Below are positions 1 through 12,100 of a DNA stretch of 64,000 bases, in pieces (position 1 is the stretch's first letter; every line of letters begins with the position of its first letter). The stretch lies in assembly GCA_017893485.1 (NCBI GenBank), contig CM030366.1:103823796-103887795 (forward strand). The letters are read 5' to 3'. The stretch comes from Hemerocallis citrina (lineage: Eukaryota; Streptophyta; Magnoliopsida; Asparagales; Asphodelaceae). The position numbers were made by a program, and so were the translations under genes. The notes beneath the pieces were generated by a model that was not told the origin of the DNA, made no database searches, and saw nothing but the letters and a program-made list of their open reading frames with translations.

Positions 1-268
1 ATAATTTGCACACCTCTGTATGCCTTAACTTAAACCAAGCTATTTTCTTTCAACATATAATAAGTATTAAGTAACTTCAGTTTTTTCATCAACAAAGCCC
101 CTCTCACTAAGAACCGAAATCTATATAATCAAACACAAAGAAAGCTATCAAGTGGCTCTCATTCAATATGGTTGAAATCAATGGTCCAGATCTAACTTCA
201 TAAAACATATTTTCTCGCCCAAAAATTTCTTCCCAAAACTCAAATTCAAATTCCCTCAAAACAACTCC

Positions 269-269
269 T

Positions 270-304
<35 letters not shown>

Positions 305-307
305 TTT
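269..307. repeat. (TTTA)n microsatellite
   Basis: About nine uninterrupted TTTA units followed by a CT-rich tract. Confidence 0.95.
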
Positions 308-357
308 TTCTCTCTCATTCTCTCTCTATTTACTCAGAAATTTATATTTTCAGATTT

Positions 358-642
358 TTTATGCATTTTTTTGCTTATGTTACATTGAAAATAGCAAATA
401 TCTCATCAACAGTTAAATTTCATCATTTTCTACACTCAAAGTTCTAAGAAGTTAGATTTTACATCCCCATTTATAATTTTTTTAACATATACTAATAGAA
501 ACATGGAGTTTCATTTACAACTAATTATTGTTTTATTATTCAAACTTGAGCTACATAATTGTTATTTTACTGTTTACAAGACTTTCATATGCTGTATCGT
601 TTCGAAGACGTGCCTACGACACGTGCCCACGGTCAAATTTAG
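358..642 (+). mobile_element. Helitron-like repeat, 3' end at about 642
   Basis: The segment matches, in reverse complement and with roughly 15 percent divergence by eye, the segment at 30435-30738. Both copies end in a GC-rich hairpin around ACGTGCC, a second short GCCC/GGGC-type hairpin, then a few bases and a terminal CTAG (TTAG in this copy). A hairpin just before CTRR is the mark of Helitron 3' ends. The 5' end was not found, so the element may be truncated, and the class call is an inference from the terminus only. Confidence 0.4.
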
Positions 643-884
643 TCTTGTTATAAAAACCAATAAATGAAATTCAAAGTGTAGCATCATCTTCAGCAACTAG
701 ATGACTAACATTCACATGCCCAATTCAACAAATAAGTAATGTGCAATACCCAAAAAAGGGTTCACATGGTTACCATTGAATAATCAAAAGGGCCCAAATT
801 ACATATACATCTCTTTTCAATCAAAAAAATTTAAAAAAACAAACAAACAAAAATACTTTAAAAAAAAAAAGAGTATAATTGAAT

Positions 885-1045
885 CTTACAACTTGGGTAT
901 TGAAGCTTGCGTCGCCTTGGATGCGACCCGATAAGATATCGGAGAGAAACTGAGAGAGAGGCTCGTCGTAATCACAACAAGGAGAAAGATGAGAAAAGAG
1001 TGAGGAAAAGAAATAGAAAGTAAAAGGGTATGTATATTTATAGTG
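885..1045 (-). promoter_or_regulatory. Promoter and 5' leader of a minus-strand gene (candidate)
   Basis: Read on the minus strand, a TATAAATA box (1035-1042) is preceded by GCCCA/GGCCCA elements (about 1044-1080) and followed by a CT-rich leader (about 960-1025). A possible splice donor GTAAGA starts at 889. GGCCCA boxes with a TATA box and CT-rich leader are common in plant housekeeping promoters. No start codon with a convincing protein follows, so any coding exons would lie beyond the left edge. An unproven call. Confidence 0.35.
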
Positions 1046-1206
1046 GGCTTTGTAATGGGCCGGGCTGGGATAGGCCCAACCCAAGAACAGCTAGCCAGTT
1101 TGTTGAATTATTTGCTAATCATGATACGCATTATCTCTCCATTGTGGGATTAACTTTAAGCCAATACACATACATTGACACAACATAAATGATTCAAGGA
1201 CAACAA

Positions 1207-1904
1207 CTAGTAAGTCAAGTAGCCGATTGACATTGCCTCGCTCGAGAATTCTTGCTTGCCTTGCGACTCTCTTCCACACGCTAGCGGCGCACTGCTGTCG
1301 TCGTCGAATCTTCTTCCCTTGAGAGCTTTACATGATTGCATGTGTGAGTGAAGTTTCTCGGGGACAAATGGTTTCTTGCATTGTCTGCACATTGTAATTG
1401 TTAATCAGATCATTTCTTAAAGTACATATTTTATCATAACACCACTCCATGCTAAGCCTAGCAATATGTTTGAAATAGTAGGAACTTACGAGCAATTAGG
1501 TGCTCGTACTCGTACGTAATTCGCGGATCCTGCCCTTTTTCCTCTGCTTTCTGTCGAGCTTTTCCTACACATAAGAAATTCGGGCACTCGTTTATTTGTT
1601 GTTATATAAATTTTGAATGTTTTCTGTTTTCGGAAAATAACTTGGTAATAATTCGATTTAGTCACCTTGAGTTTTCAGTCCCACAACTCTGCTGCTTCTG
1701 CTGATGTGTCTCGTCGCTGATGGGCTTCCTCATATGGGTCCCACGTTTGTCAGGCAGGCTAACTTGCAGCAGAGCCGAGTCGTTTGTGTTGGACTCCGTG
1801 CACGTGAAAATGCTACAGAACACATGAGCAGCGCAGCTCGTCTTGTGTCTCTGACTCTGCTTTTGTTTTGTAGACGCAGATGCATTAACCTTTAACATGT
1901 CCAT
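1207..1904 (-). CDS. Small C2HC zinc-finger protein, three exons
   Basis: I assign exons 1666-1904, 1490-1564 and 1207-1384. Introns have GT-AG ends and phases 2 and 2, giving 492 bp or 163 residues plus stop. The first exon is Ser/Gln/Lys-rich. The third starts inside a finger of pattern C-x2-C-x3-F-x7-H-x3-C with the core CKKPFVPEKLHSHMQSC, which resembles the small zf-C2HC_2 type fingers. The ATG at 1904 lies about 90 bp below a TATA box. I do not recognise the family, and no other domain is visible. Function is unknown; a single finger of this type suggests zinc-dependent protein or nucleic-acid contacts. It is transcribed in the same direction as MIP2, with its TATA box about 725 bp beyond the MIP2 stop. 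The second exon reads poorly as protein in the phase-consistent frame (another frame looks more protein-like), so its borders are the weakest part. Confidence 0.6.
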
Positions 1905-1995
1905 CCTCAATTTTCGCTGAAGTTTATTTATTGCACGACGGATCAACGAAGCGAACAATGTGAGACCGTGTGCTCTTCTGAAACTGACTTGCTCC

Positions 1996-2005
1996 TATTT
2001 ATATA
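1996..2005 (-). promoter_or_regulatory. TATA box of the C2HC zinc-finger gene
   Basis: TATATAAATA on the minus strand, about 92 bp upstream of the ATG at 1904, with a short leader between. Spacing fits a plant Pol II core promoter. Confidence 0.6.
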
Positions 2006-2009
2006 CACA

Positions 2010-2729
2010 ACTAGTCAAGAGAGAGCCCTCTCTCTCACTCTTTTTAAATAAAAAGAAAGTTCCTTTTGCTGGCTGAAGTCACATTGGCTTTTAATGAAGA
2101 AATAAAAAAGACAGAGACATAAATATAGAAGTAAAATAATGTGGGTGAGGAAAAAATAGAAAGTAGAATAAAGTGAAGATTAAGAAACCTTGTGGAGACA
2201 TCAGGAATAAATACCAAACCTAAGAATCACTTGGATATCAGAAATAAATACCAAACCTAAGAATCCTTGGACAGCAACATACATTTTAATTTAATCCATC
2301 CTCCACTTGGAACTTCTAATCATACAAGGTACAAGCTTCAAAGATATAAGGGATACATACATTCGAAGGCCGAAAGAAATTAGATGATAAACCAAACTGA
2401 TTCTAACAGCTGCAAGAATTCCTTTCCAATATGATATGGCCCTTTTATTTGGGTAAAAAATTTACATTGTATCTAACAACTTTATAATCCAACAACTGAT
2501 ATTTCATTCAACTGAGCTGAAATCTTTACAGTTTTCTAAAATTTTACACTTTACGTTCTACTGGTAACTTAAAAAGCAAGCCAAACTCTCTCTTGGTTCA
2601 ACCTCGCAAAAAAAGGCACCTATGAGATTGAAATGAACACTAAGTTTCAGCTCAATTCCAATTGACAAACTGTAAGTTTTCAACTTACGGTTACTGTTAC
2701 GCGGTAAAAATGGTATCAACTTGATTTCT
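2010..2729. other. Intergenic region with MIP2 3' UTR
   Basis: The right part, from 2729 down to perhaps 2400, should be the MIP2 3' UTR; it is AT-rich with no coding signal. A short direct repeat (ATCAGGAATAAATACCAAACCTAAGAATC-like, about 2200-2265) occurs twice. A CT-rich tract lies next to the C2HC gene promoter. Confidence 0.6.
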
Positions 2730-5360
2730 TCAAACAAATTCACGGTTTGGGGTATCTAATAGACACGAAGAAATTGCAGATTGCAGCAAGCTCCCCACTT
2801 TACCTTTCAGTCTTGATAAAGAATACACCAAAGATCCACACGACTCCAGTTCGCCAACACCTCGAAACTCACCACCAGATTGTTTTGTTACCAAAGCAAA
2901 CTGCACTTCCAGATACTTTTTAAGACTTGCCTCCACGATATCGACAATACTGAGTGATGGGTGAGTGTGCATCCACTGAGAGACGATAAACCCAGCTAAT
3001 AGACACTGCCCTGCTTCAACAAGCTCTGAGATAAAACACGGGAACAAAATTGTGCAAAAGAATATAACTGTTTTTCTATTCAAATCATTTTCACTCTTGA
3101 AATTCTGTAGGTTTTCCTGAGAAAGACGAGCGAGATGTCCCACCAAATGGCAGAGAAATGAGAACACCTTACAAAAGGATAAATTCGAAGCAACATCTTT
3201 TAGAACTCCAGAAGACAGTACAAGTATAAGAAATTCATAGCCGTCGTCATTACTTAGAGGAGTGTTGTCAAGATCTCCTTGTTTAAGTTTAGCCTCAATT
3301 GAGTGTAAGCACTGTAACTGAGTTCCCTTGAAAGGAAGCAGGAGGAGCATCTTCAAAGCCAGGAAGCAATCGATTTCAACAACAAGCTTATACAAGCACT
3401 GAGCTTCATCTTCATCTATCAACACCACCAATCCATCTGACTTTGACAGTGATCTATCGAACAGTTCAATCACCACATTGAACATTGAAAGCCCCACGAG
3501 CTTTCTGAGGATCTCCATCCAGCAACTGTGAAGAACTCGAACAGAAAGAGACTTATTCTTACTTCCTTCCAACCTTCTCAACTCTTCTTCTGGAAGGTTC
3601 TCCCATCCTTCATTGCCCCACTCATCACTACTCCAGTTGGTAATCTCTTCAGCTGAATCCGATTCAACCGGTGTAGTCTTCTCTTTGCTATCCTCCTTTC
3701 CGTTTACAGAAAACAATGCCTCCCACTCCTCCAATACAGCTTGCAACACATTGAGATTCGACAGAGAAGAAGCCCTTTCAGATAAACTCAAGAACCGAGA
3801 AACTGCCGAATCAAGGGTTGTTAGATCTTCCGGATCAATCATAAGATCAGGGGAAATAGCTGCAACCAACCGAGACGACTTCAGTGCTATCAAAGTGCTA
3901 GTGATACTACTATTGGATCTGTCAGCTCCATCTGCAGTGGTCACAGCACTATTTCTACAGAAAGAATATTCCCATCCTTCCCATGGTTGGACCATTGAAA
4001 CAATTTCAGCAGGAAGCGTTGCACGATTCTGTCCTGTGATGGCTTGCATAAGCTCCAACGCATAGACACGCAAGTGACTTTTCAATTGCATGTCATCAGA
4101 AAAGGAAGTCAGTTTCCCCCACACACGGGATCTAATTGTCTTAAGATCTTCATTGTCACAACACTCTAATGTGCTCAGAGATGAGAGTAGATTGAGCAAA
4201 TCATGGTGCTCTTCACAACCTCTGCTCAGGTCCACTAAAGCTTTTTCCATGAGATACATATAAACATCTTCCACACTATTAAGCTTTCTATCTGAACTTA
4301 AGCTTGTTGAGTACAATTCTGCTTTAGAGTATACCCAGGCAACATATTTAAACCCACAGCCTGATAAAATCATGGCCTGAAAGAAACTAGAGATATCTGT
4401 AGGCAAACCATGCTTAAAACTCAGTTTAGTGTAACGGGTAATTGTGTTCCACCCCGACTCAGTAGCGATTTCATCTTCTGTCACTAATTCTTTCAGAGTC
4501 ATGAGGCATCTTGTGAGAAGTTTTGTACAAAGGCCATTGTTGTCAGTAATTTTGATCCAGAAGTTCAAAAGCACACCAAGACAATTTTTCCATGCAGATT
4601 CATCATTTAGTTTCCATGAGAGAGTATGTGGGGGAATACAAAGCATGCAGTATCTTCCAATAATGCATGACTGGTCTACTTCTGAAAGATGCCCAATATA
4701 TTTCTTGCAAGTATCATACTTCAGCTCAATTTTCCCTATTACTTCTTCCAGCTCATCTGGATTCGTGCTGCTAATATATCTTGAGTTGATTTCACTATCG
4801 ATGTATTCTAAGCAACCTTCAATGTAATGCTTATATACGGCTTGCCATGACAAAAGACCAACAGAGGCTTCAGAATCACTGTAGATGCTTACAAGAGCCT
4901 GCACCAAATCTGCCAGAGCTTCTACAGTAGATTCATGGATATTAGCAGAAATTTCTTCGTTGAAATGCCCAAAGTTCAAATCAACCAGTCCAGCAATGTT
5001 TTTGAAGTCTAGTTCAATGATGAAAGATGCCCTTTGGCACTCCTGTTCAAGAACTTTGTAAAACTGAAAAGCTTCCAGATTATGCTTTTTATGTTCATGA
5101 TAATAGAAGAAAAGTTCCGACAATGCTTCTTTGTCAGTTTTTGTCAATCGCAAGTAGCAGGCTGAAAGGATGCCATAAATGTATGATAGCCTCTGCTTGT
5201 TGTGGCCGTCAATTTCTGGGTAAACAACTGACGAAATTAGAGTAATTACGTCTTTGGCACATTTGACTATGTCCTCTCTGAACTCAGAAATTTCTCTCAG
5301 AATATCATCATTGCCCCAGTGATTGGAAACTAGGGCACAGCCAAAGAACCGCAATAACAC
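2730..5360 (-). CDS. MIP2: MIP2 exon 11 (residues 1575-2450 and stop)
   Basis: A 2631-bp terminal exon starting VLLRFFGCALVSNHW after TTTATAG. It includes LDFKNIAGLVDLNF, ALKSSRLVAAISPDL, the acidic Trp cluster near residues 2152-2168, and the conserved HSCWMEILRKLVGLSM and PFLALKMLLLLP-like segment. TGA at 2730-2732. Confidence 0.95.
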   Translation of the reverse strand: MLLRFFGCALVSNHWGNDDILREISEFREDIVKCAKDVITLISSVVYPEIDGHNKQRLSYIYGILSACYLRLTKTDKEALSELFFYYHEHKKHNLEAFQFYKVLEQECQRASFIIELDFKNIAGLVDLNFGHFNEEISANIHESTVEALADLVQALVSIYSDSEASVGLLSWQAVYKHYIEGCLEYIDSEINSRYISSTNPDELEEVIGKIELKYDTCKKYIGHLSEVDQSCIIGRYCMLCIPPHTLSWKLNDESAWKNCLGVLLNFWIKITDNNGLCTKLLTRCLMTLKELVTEDEIATESGWNTITRYTKLSFKHGLPTDISSFFQAMILSGCGFKYVAWVYSKAELYSTSLSSDRKLNSVEDVYMYLMEKALVDLSRGCEEHHDLLNLLSSLSTLECCDNEDLKTIRSRVWGKLTSFSDDMQLKSHLRVYALELMQAITGQNRATLPAEIVSMVQPWEGWEYSFCRNSAVTTADGADRSNSSITSTLIALKSSRLVAAISPDLMIDPEDLTTLDSAVSRFLSLSERASSLSNLNVLQAVLEEWEALFSVNGKEDSKEKTTPVESDSAEEITNWSSDEWGNEGWENLPEEELRRLEGSKNKSLSVRVLHSCWMEILRKLVGLSMFNVVIELFDRSLSKSDGLVVLIDEDEAQCLYKLVVEIDCFLALKMLLLLPFKGTQLQCLHSIEAKLKQGDLDNTPLSNDDGYEFLILVLSSGVLKDVASNLSFCKVFSFLCHLVGHLARLSQENLQNFKSENDLNRKTVIFFCTILFPCFISELVEAGQCLLAGFIVSQWMHTHPSLSIVDIVEASLKKYLEVQFALVTKQSGGEFRGVGELESCGSLVYSLSRLKGKVGSLLQSAISSCLLDTPNREFV

Positions 5361-5953
5361 CTATAAATAAACTCAAACATTGAGAGAGGTCAGGTAAATT
5401 GCACCAGATTATTTAAGACATGCATTGCATGTAAAATTTTAATGTAAAGAACATATAGTTATAAGCTTCTAATATTAAGTTAACATTTAAGGATAAATGA
5501 AAAGACATTTTACTAAGAAGGTTATGTACTGCCAAGCATTTCTATTGCAAATGGTTGGTCTAAGACTTTCAGCCTAAAGCAGAATTAATTGGGATGGGAA
5601 ATTCTCCGTCCTCACCCACTCTCCTCTCCCTATGTGGGCAGCAACAGCTGAATTACACACACAAAATAAGGGTAATCATGTGTACTTGCCCTTTTCTTTA
5701 AAGTGTAGAAATAAGTGCTTTAAAAGACACTAAACTTGGTGTAAAGTGAGACATTATCAAGAAATATAGGCATTTAATGATGTTTACAATCCTCCAAGTA
5801 TGCTTGAGAAGGAGAAAATATGTAAGCTGCACATGCAGGGTATGCATTTTATGTGTCCGCGCACACACGGGTGTGAAGGAGAAAATGTGTGCGTTTTTTT
5901 GTTTGCACCTGTTCGTTGCACATGTAGGTATGCATTTTATGAGTGTGTACTGT

Positions 5954-5992
<39 letters not shown>

Positions 5993-6044
5993 AAGTGTGT
6001 GTGCGTGTGAGAGAGAGAGACAGACCTCATTACGATTCAATCTC

Positions 6045-6103
<59 letters not shown>

Positions 6104-9100
6104 CCTCATTACGATTCAAATTGTAGGTGTCAGCAAGCTTAACTGCTTCCTTGAGTAAGTCTTTTTTCTCTGACTTTATTGAATCAATGTAGGAAAAAAC
6201 AACAGTCTTGATGTATTCAGCATCCCCAGATAAGAAGCGGGTAGTTTCTATCCCAGGAATAATCTGCTCCAGCATTCTTGCTTGATCAGCTAGGTGTTTC
6301 TGCTCTTCCAATTTTGTTTTCCACTCTCTCCAGAATGTGGACTGTGCTTTGTCGATTTGTTCCAGTTCATCTGATTAAAAGTAACGAACGATAAATATAG
6401 AGCAATCATATCATACGTACTATGTGCATCCAAGATCACAAGACAAATGGATACTCCAGTGTTTAGTTATTAGTTATGCATGGTTATCAATTTCTGCAAG
6501 GGTAGGCGAGGGACACAAGAGTTCTTTAAATTAACCTTATATTTGATGTTGAGGTAACCTGACAGTAATTCTAAATCATTGATAAAATGATCGTGCATTA
6601 TCAACGTGGTTCATACATGTCAAGTTCTTGTATACAATGAAGATATTACTGTCCTTTGCATAGAAATTAGTAACATCTTATGATCTTATTTTCATGAAAT
6701 AATACTGAAATACAAATACATAAAAGACCCACAGTGAAAAGCCGTGAAAGATAAGAAATTACCGGAATTGAACGATGCATGTTTCTCTTGAAACTTGTGA
6801 ACCAATAGCTTTCTTCTCTCATGAGGACTTGAGCATTCTCTGTGTGAATTTTGCAGTGAACTATATGCCATACCTACATTCATGATGCTAAACATCTCCT
6901 GATACCCTTCCCTGTGCTTCAGCTGCCCTTCTATTATTTCAACACCTTGAAAAGCATCAACAAGATTTAACAAAAACGAGCATCCAAGAATATCCTCCTC
7001 TTTGCTCACAGGGTGTTCCATTATAGACTTTGCAATCAGCGCAACCAAATCATCACTTGGAGCAATATCACTCTCAGCCAACCAATACAGGATTATAATC
7101 AACGCTTGAGTTCTTATGGAAACATAAGTTTGTCTAGAGGGAATTTCCATGCTAGTTGCCTTCTTACCATATTCTTCTTTTCCACCCAATTCCATAAGCC
7201 AAGGAAGTTCCAGTGCAGCAAATGATAGAACCTTTCTGTTTTCTCTTAGAAGAATATCCCAATCAACTCCATCTTCACCCAATAACTCCTTACCAACCCT
7301 CGAAAGCATGTCCTTGACATATTTGAACTGAACATCGTCATTTCCACTTTCATCTCTTAGGTCAAATATATCTCGGGCACTATGAATGGGGAGTGAAACT
7401 AGTGAGGAACCTTGAATGGAAAATTTTGGAGGGCTTGTTCGAGTTGGTACCATTAACTTTTCACACTGCATATTGATATCGACATCTTTCCATGCATGAA
7501 GCAATTCCCCAATGGATTCCTCATCACAATGGCTCAAAGCAAAACTCAAAAGCTGCTTCCGGGAACTTGTGTCCATATTGTCAAGGTGGGGCCCCCTGGC
7601 AATTGCAGCGCACAAGTCCCAGATGGGTCCATGACCTTTTTTGGCCAAAACTAAACAAAGATCAAAAGCTAGATGTAGATCACCAGCACCAGCAGCTTCT
7701 CTAGCAATTGCTGCTTCTACGGTTGATATATCGTCTGAGGAATTTAGACCGAGAAGCTTGGCGATTTCAATGAGTTCCTCTACATTGAGATAAGCTCCAG
7801 GTTGAGTGGAAATTACCATGTGAATGATTTCCATCGGGTTTCTTATCTGTTTGAACTGCATGGGTAGAAGGGTGACCCCCAAATTTGGAAGTCTAATGGT
7901 GAGAGCATCAATGATATCAGCCTCTGCTTGAACAATTCTGCTGTTTCGAAAGAGGCTCAAACATTCTTTTGCCTTCCAGATCTGTGAAGTTAAATGCAGC
8001 ATGAGATATCACGATTTATCAAGCAGACAAAAAAGAGGACTAAGTAATAAGACTTGATCAATATAATAAAATTCCCTATTTTATTTGGTTCATTGCATGA
8101 AACATTTGTTACAAAAGGTTATTAGTAGTTAATCAGCTGGTGGGCCAACGTGGCATACATTTATTGCCAACAAACAGCCTTTAGAGTCATCAATCAGCGT
8201 GTTCGTTAATTCTGTTAAGTTGCTAATGATGGCTAGCATTAATTGGGTCTTTTACACTGTAGAGGCTGGGACCTTTAAGGCTGACACTAAAGACATGCCT
8301 ATCATATTGTACATGATTAGTTATATAAAAGAAGGGAAAATAAAACAAGTGGCGAGTGTATGAAGAAAATGAAGAGAAATAAGCTACCATACCATGATGC
8401 ACATTACTACTGAGTTTTTATAAAAGAAAATACTAATGGTTTTCAAAATCAGTCATTGTTCACAAGGAATACATTAAAAATGATGAAACATAGTCTATAT
8501 TTACTCAATGATACTACATACAATGCTGACCTTATCAACTTTCCTAATTATTTTTGAGTAACTGCTTCCACAATGTATATTATAAGAAGTTTCATTTATT
8601 CTCTCATTGCTTCATGTTAGTCCTCAATTTCCAATGAGTGACAAAATAGAGAGAATACTTTTTTGGGTGGAGTGAGCTATTATAGACTACATTGAGGAGA
8701 CCATGGGGTAAAGGGTATGCCATAGAATATGTAATTTGTTTAAATACATTTACTAAATCCATTACTGGTAAACGTGTCACCTTTTCTTTTCTTTGCTTTT
8801 CTATTATTCTTTTTTTAAAGATGCTTTGTTGGCTTACACAGTCCACATAAAGAAGGTTGGATCCACACATGAATTTGGGTTACAATAATAGATATATAAA
8901 TATAAAAATGAACAAAATACCCACTTCGGTGCAAGAAAGGCTTGAAGCTGAGAAGAAGTATTCCCTTGCAGCTTGAATTACCAGATTTTCGGCTTTATCT
9001 GTTGCCAAGGAAAATGACCCGGTCCCTTTGAGATAGTTCCTTGCCAGTGAGAACTTACCAGCTTTTAGAAGACCCCTGCAAAATTCTATTAGCATGTATT

Positions 9101-12100
9101 CGGTATCAAGAAAAGGAAATGCCTTTTCCTGAAAACATTGCACATCTCGCCACATGTTAGCCCAATCATTATCAGAACGACCAGGTTGTCGGCGGCCAAA
9201 TTTTGATAAAATAAGACGAAGAAGTTGTTTTACATTCTTCTCATCAGATTGTGCACCCAAAAAGAAGCGCATTGGTTTAGGGACCTGCAAATGGACAAGG
9301 CATAAGAACTTCAACTTGACAATAAGTTGTTGACAATAGAATAGGACTATTCTAACTTGAATAAGCAAGTTTCTGCCAAAACTAAAACATGATAGTGGCA
9401 AGACCAGTTAAACTAATCTATAAAATATTAGAAAATAAACTTTGGTACAAAAATCAGACACTACTTCCCCGTACCAGTATTAGACTTCCAGTTATTAAGA
9501 CAACATAAAGGAAGTCTAAACATCAACAATGGATACCTTGCAGATAGGGATGGCAAATGGGCCGGGTCAACCGCCGACCCGCCCGCGACCCGCTCGTATA
9601 ACCCGGCCTGCGAAACTGCAGTTCGGGTTCGGGTCGAACCCGTGAACAGTAACGGGTCGACCCGGATCTCGAAAATAGCGAATCTGACCCACCGAACCCG
9701 GCCCGCGAACCCGTTAAAAATTTCCCAACCCGCCCACCAACCCGCGGGTCGACCAGCGGGTTGCAAACCATTTGACCCGAACGGGTCAAACGTTCGACCC
9801 GCCCCGGGTCGACCATTGACCCGGGGGTCAAACGGGTTGCAAGAGGCAGCTGTTGGGCACACTTGGGCGGCACTATTGAACAGAGATCCAAAACGGCTCT
9901 TAGAGCCGTTTTTTTGAATTTTTTTTTGTTTTTTTTATTTTTACACTATAAATACCCCCCCAAAACCCCATCAAAAAATTCACACCTTACTCTCTTACTC
10001 TCTCTACTATTATAACTCATTTTAAAGCAATTTGTGAACAATTGAAGTATTGAACAAGCAAGTCTTGAAGACATATACACGATCAAATTCCGATCGTATC
10101 GAAATCAAAATTGAACGTCTTCAACTCTTCAACTCTCATCCAACTCCAAGTGATCAAGTCTTTAACTCTCCTCCAAGCTCTCCTCAACTCTTCAATTCCA
10201 GAATCGCTTATTTCTACTTCTACTTCTATTCTTATTTTCACGCGTATCCACGGTGAACGGTATCAAAATTTCATCTCTCTTCTTATTTAATTTTTGTTGT
10301 AGTTATAATTTTTGTTGATTTTTTTATCTCTATCTCAACCCTCCTGTTTACTAGATTTTTTTTTATAACTCATCGCTCCTACATTGTGTAGTTTTTTTCA
10401 CATACATTATTACATTATGTCTAGATTACGCGGTAGCGGTCGTAGCCAAAGTGGACAATATTCCACCAGCACTTTCCGAAGGCCACCAATTGTCCCCATT
10501 AGAGCATCTGTAGTCGTTTGCTATATATCGATAATATGGATATTTGGCTAAAAAAACCGCTGCAGTCGTTTGCTATATATCCATATTATCGATAAATCGC
10601 TACAGTAGATTGCTATATTTGAGAATCCGTATAGCTTTTATCCATATATGAGTGACGGCACTTCAAGTGCCGTCGCTTGATTTTTTATAATTTTTTTCGA
10701 TTAAAAAATCCCCTAAATCCGTCGGACGGCACTTCATGTGCCGTCCTTTGAATTTTTTATTTTTTTTTTCAACCGAAATCCTCGGACGGCACTTGGCACT
10801 TGAAGTGCCGTCCGGAGGTTTTTGCATTTTTTAATTTTTTTTTTGCAATTTGTGAGAATGTTTTTGCAATTTTTAATTTTTTTTTGCAATTTCTGAATTG
10901 TTTTTGTAATTTTTTGAAATTTTTTTGTAATTAATGAAATGTTTTTGTAATTTTGGAAAAAGTAGAAAATGTCAACTAAAGTGGACAGTGGCTCTTCGAC
11001 GGCACTTCATGTGATTTTTTTTTTGTCTTCTCCGACGGCACTTCATGGGTCGTCCGTTCTTGAAGACGACACTTCAAGTGCCGTCCGTCCAAAATTTATT
11101 ATTTTTTAAATTTTTTTCCACTCCGACGGCACTTCATGTGCCGTCGCTTAATATTTTATTATGGTTTGCTAAAAAATAGCTTTGCACGAGTGCAGCAAAC
11201 TTGGGAATCCTATTTCTATTTATCCATATATGGATATTTTTACATTCAACGACTACAGATGCTCTTAGCGAGCCCGCCGAAGAGTACCATGATCCTCTTA
11301 CCCAACAATGGGTACACACGATGAGATTGTAGGAGACATACAATTAGAAAAACAACAACAACAACAACCAACCGAAACAACACAATTCCGTAGTGGTGGG
11401 AAAAGTAGAGGGGAAAATAGTGATTGTCATAAATTTTACGATTATATCCCGGACGGAGAAACTCCGGGTATAGATTTGAAACTTTGTAAAACATGTTCTA
11501 AGGCATACAAATTCAAGAGGGGTGATGACACCGATACAATTAGTGGACACATCCAAAATAACCATAAAGACCTTGCTGACCTACCCGGCTGTTGCCGCTA
11601 ATTTCGGTGTGGGGGCAAACAGATGAATTTGTGAGTTCGTAGAAAACCTGAATAGCAAACACCTAACCTGTTCCGCCGGATCTTGACCGTTGACTCCCGC
11701 CGTTCACCTGCAAGGAAGTGCGAGACACCGGGGTTGATCCCGGCGACGCACCCTCCGACGCTCAAGTCAGTAATCTGATAGACTATGAAAGAGCGTTTAA
11801 CTAGAGAAAGATTGATTACCTCTTAATGGAGATGGGTGAGGGGTATTTATAGGCGTCTTAGGGACTGGTTTTAGGAATGTAATCCCCGTGATTAGATAAG
11901 GAATATTCCCCGTAATCAGATAAGGCATGTAATCTGATAAGGTATATCTCCTATAATCAGTTAAGGAATTTAATCCCTAATCCCCAGTGAAAAGATAGCT
12001 GTGAATCATGGCCGTTGATTTAGATCTAATCAGGGACCTTGATTGTATCTTGTCGGATCGGGTTGGTAGCGGGTTGAAACTCGTACCCAGCTGATGTGGA

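Larger units (their letters stand above)
1..884. other. Non-coding AT-rich stretch at left edge
   Basis: No coding exon is recognised. The stretch holds a TTTA microsatellite, a Helitron-like end (both listed separately) and AT-rich DNA. It may be intron of a minus-strand gene whose possible first exon lies at 890-1010 and which would continue beyond the left edge. Confidence 0.4.

Noticed and set aside
8604..8870. 88-codon minus-strand ORF in MIP2 intron 8
   Set aside because: No conserved sequence, AT-rich, and it is not needed for the MIP2 frame.
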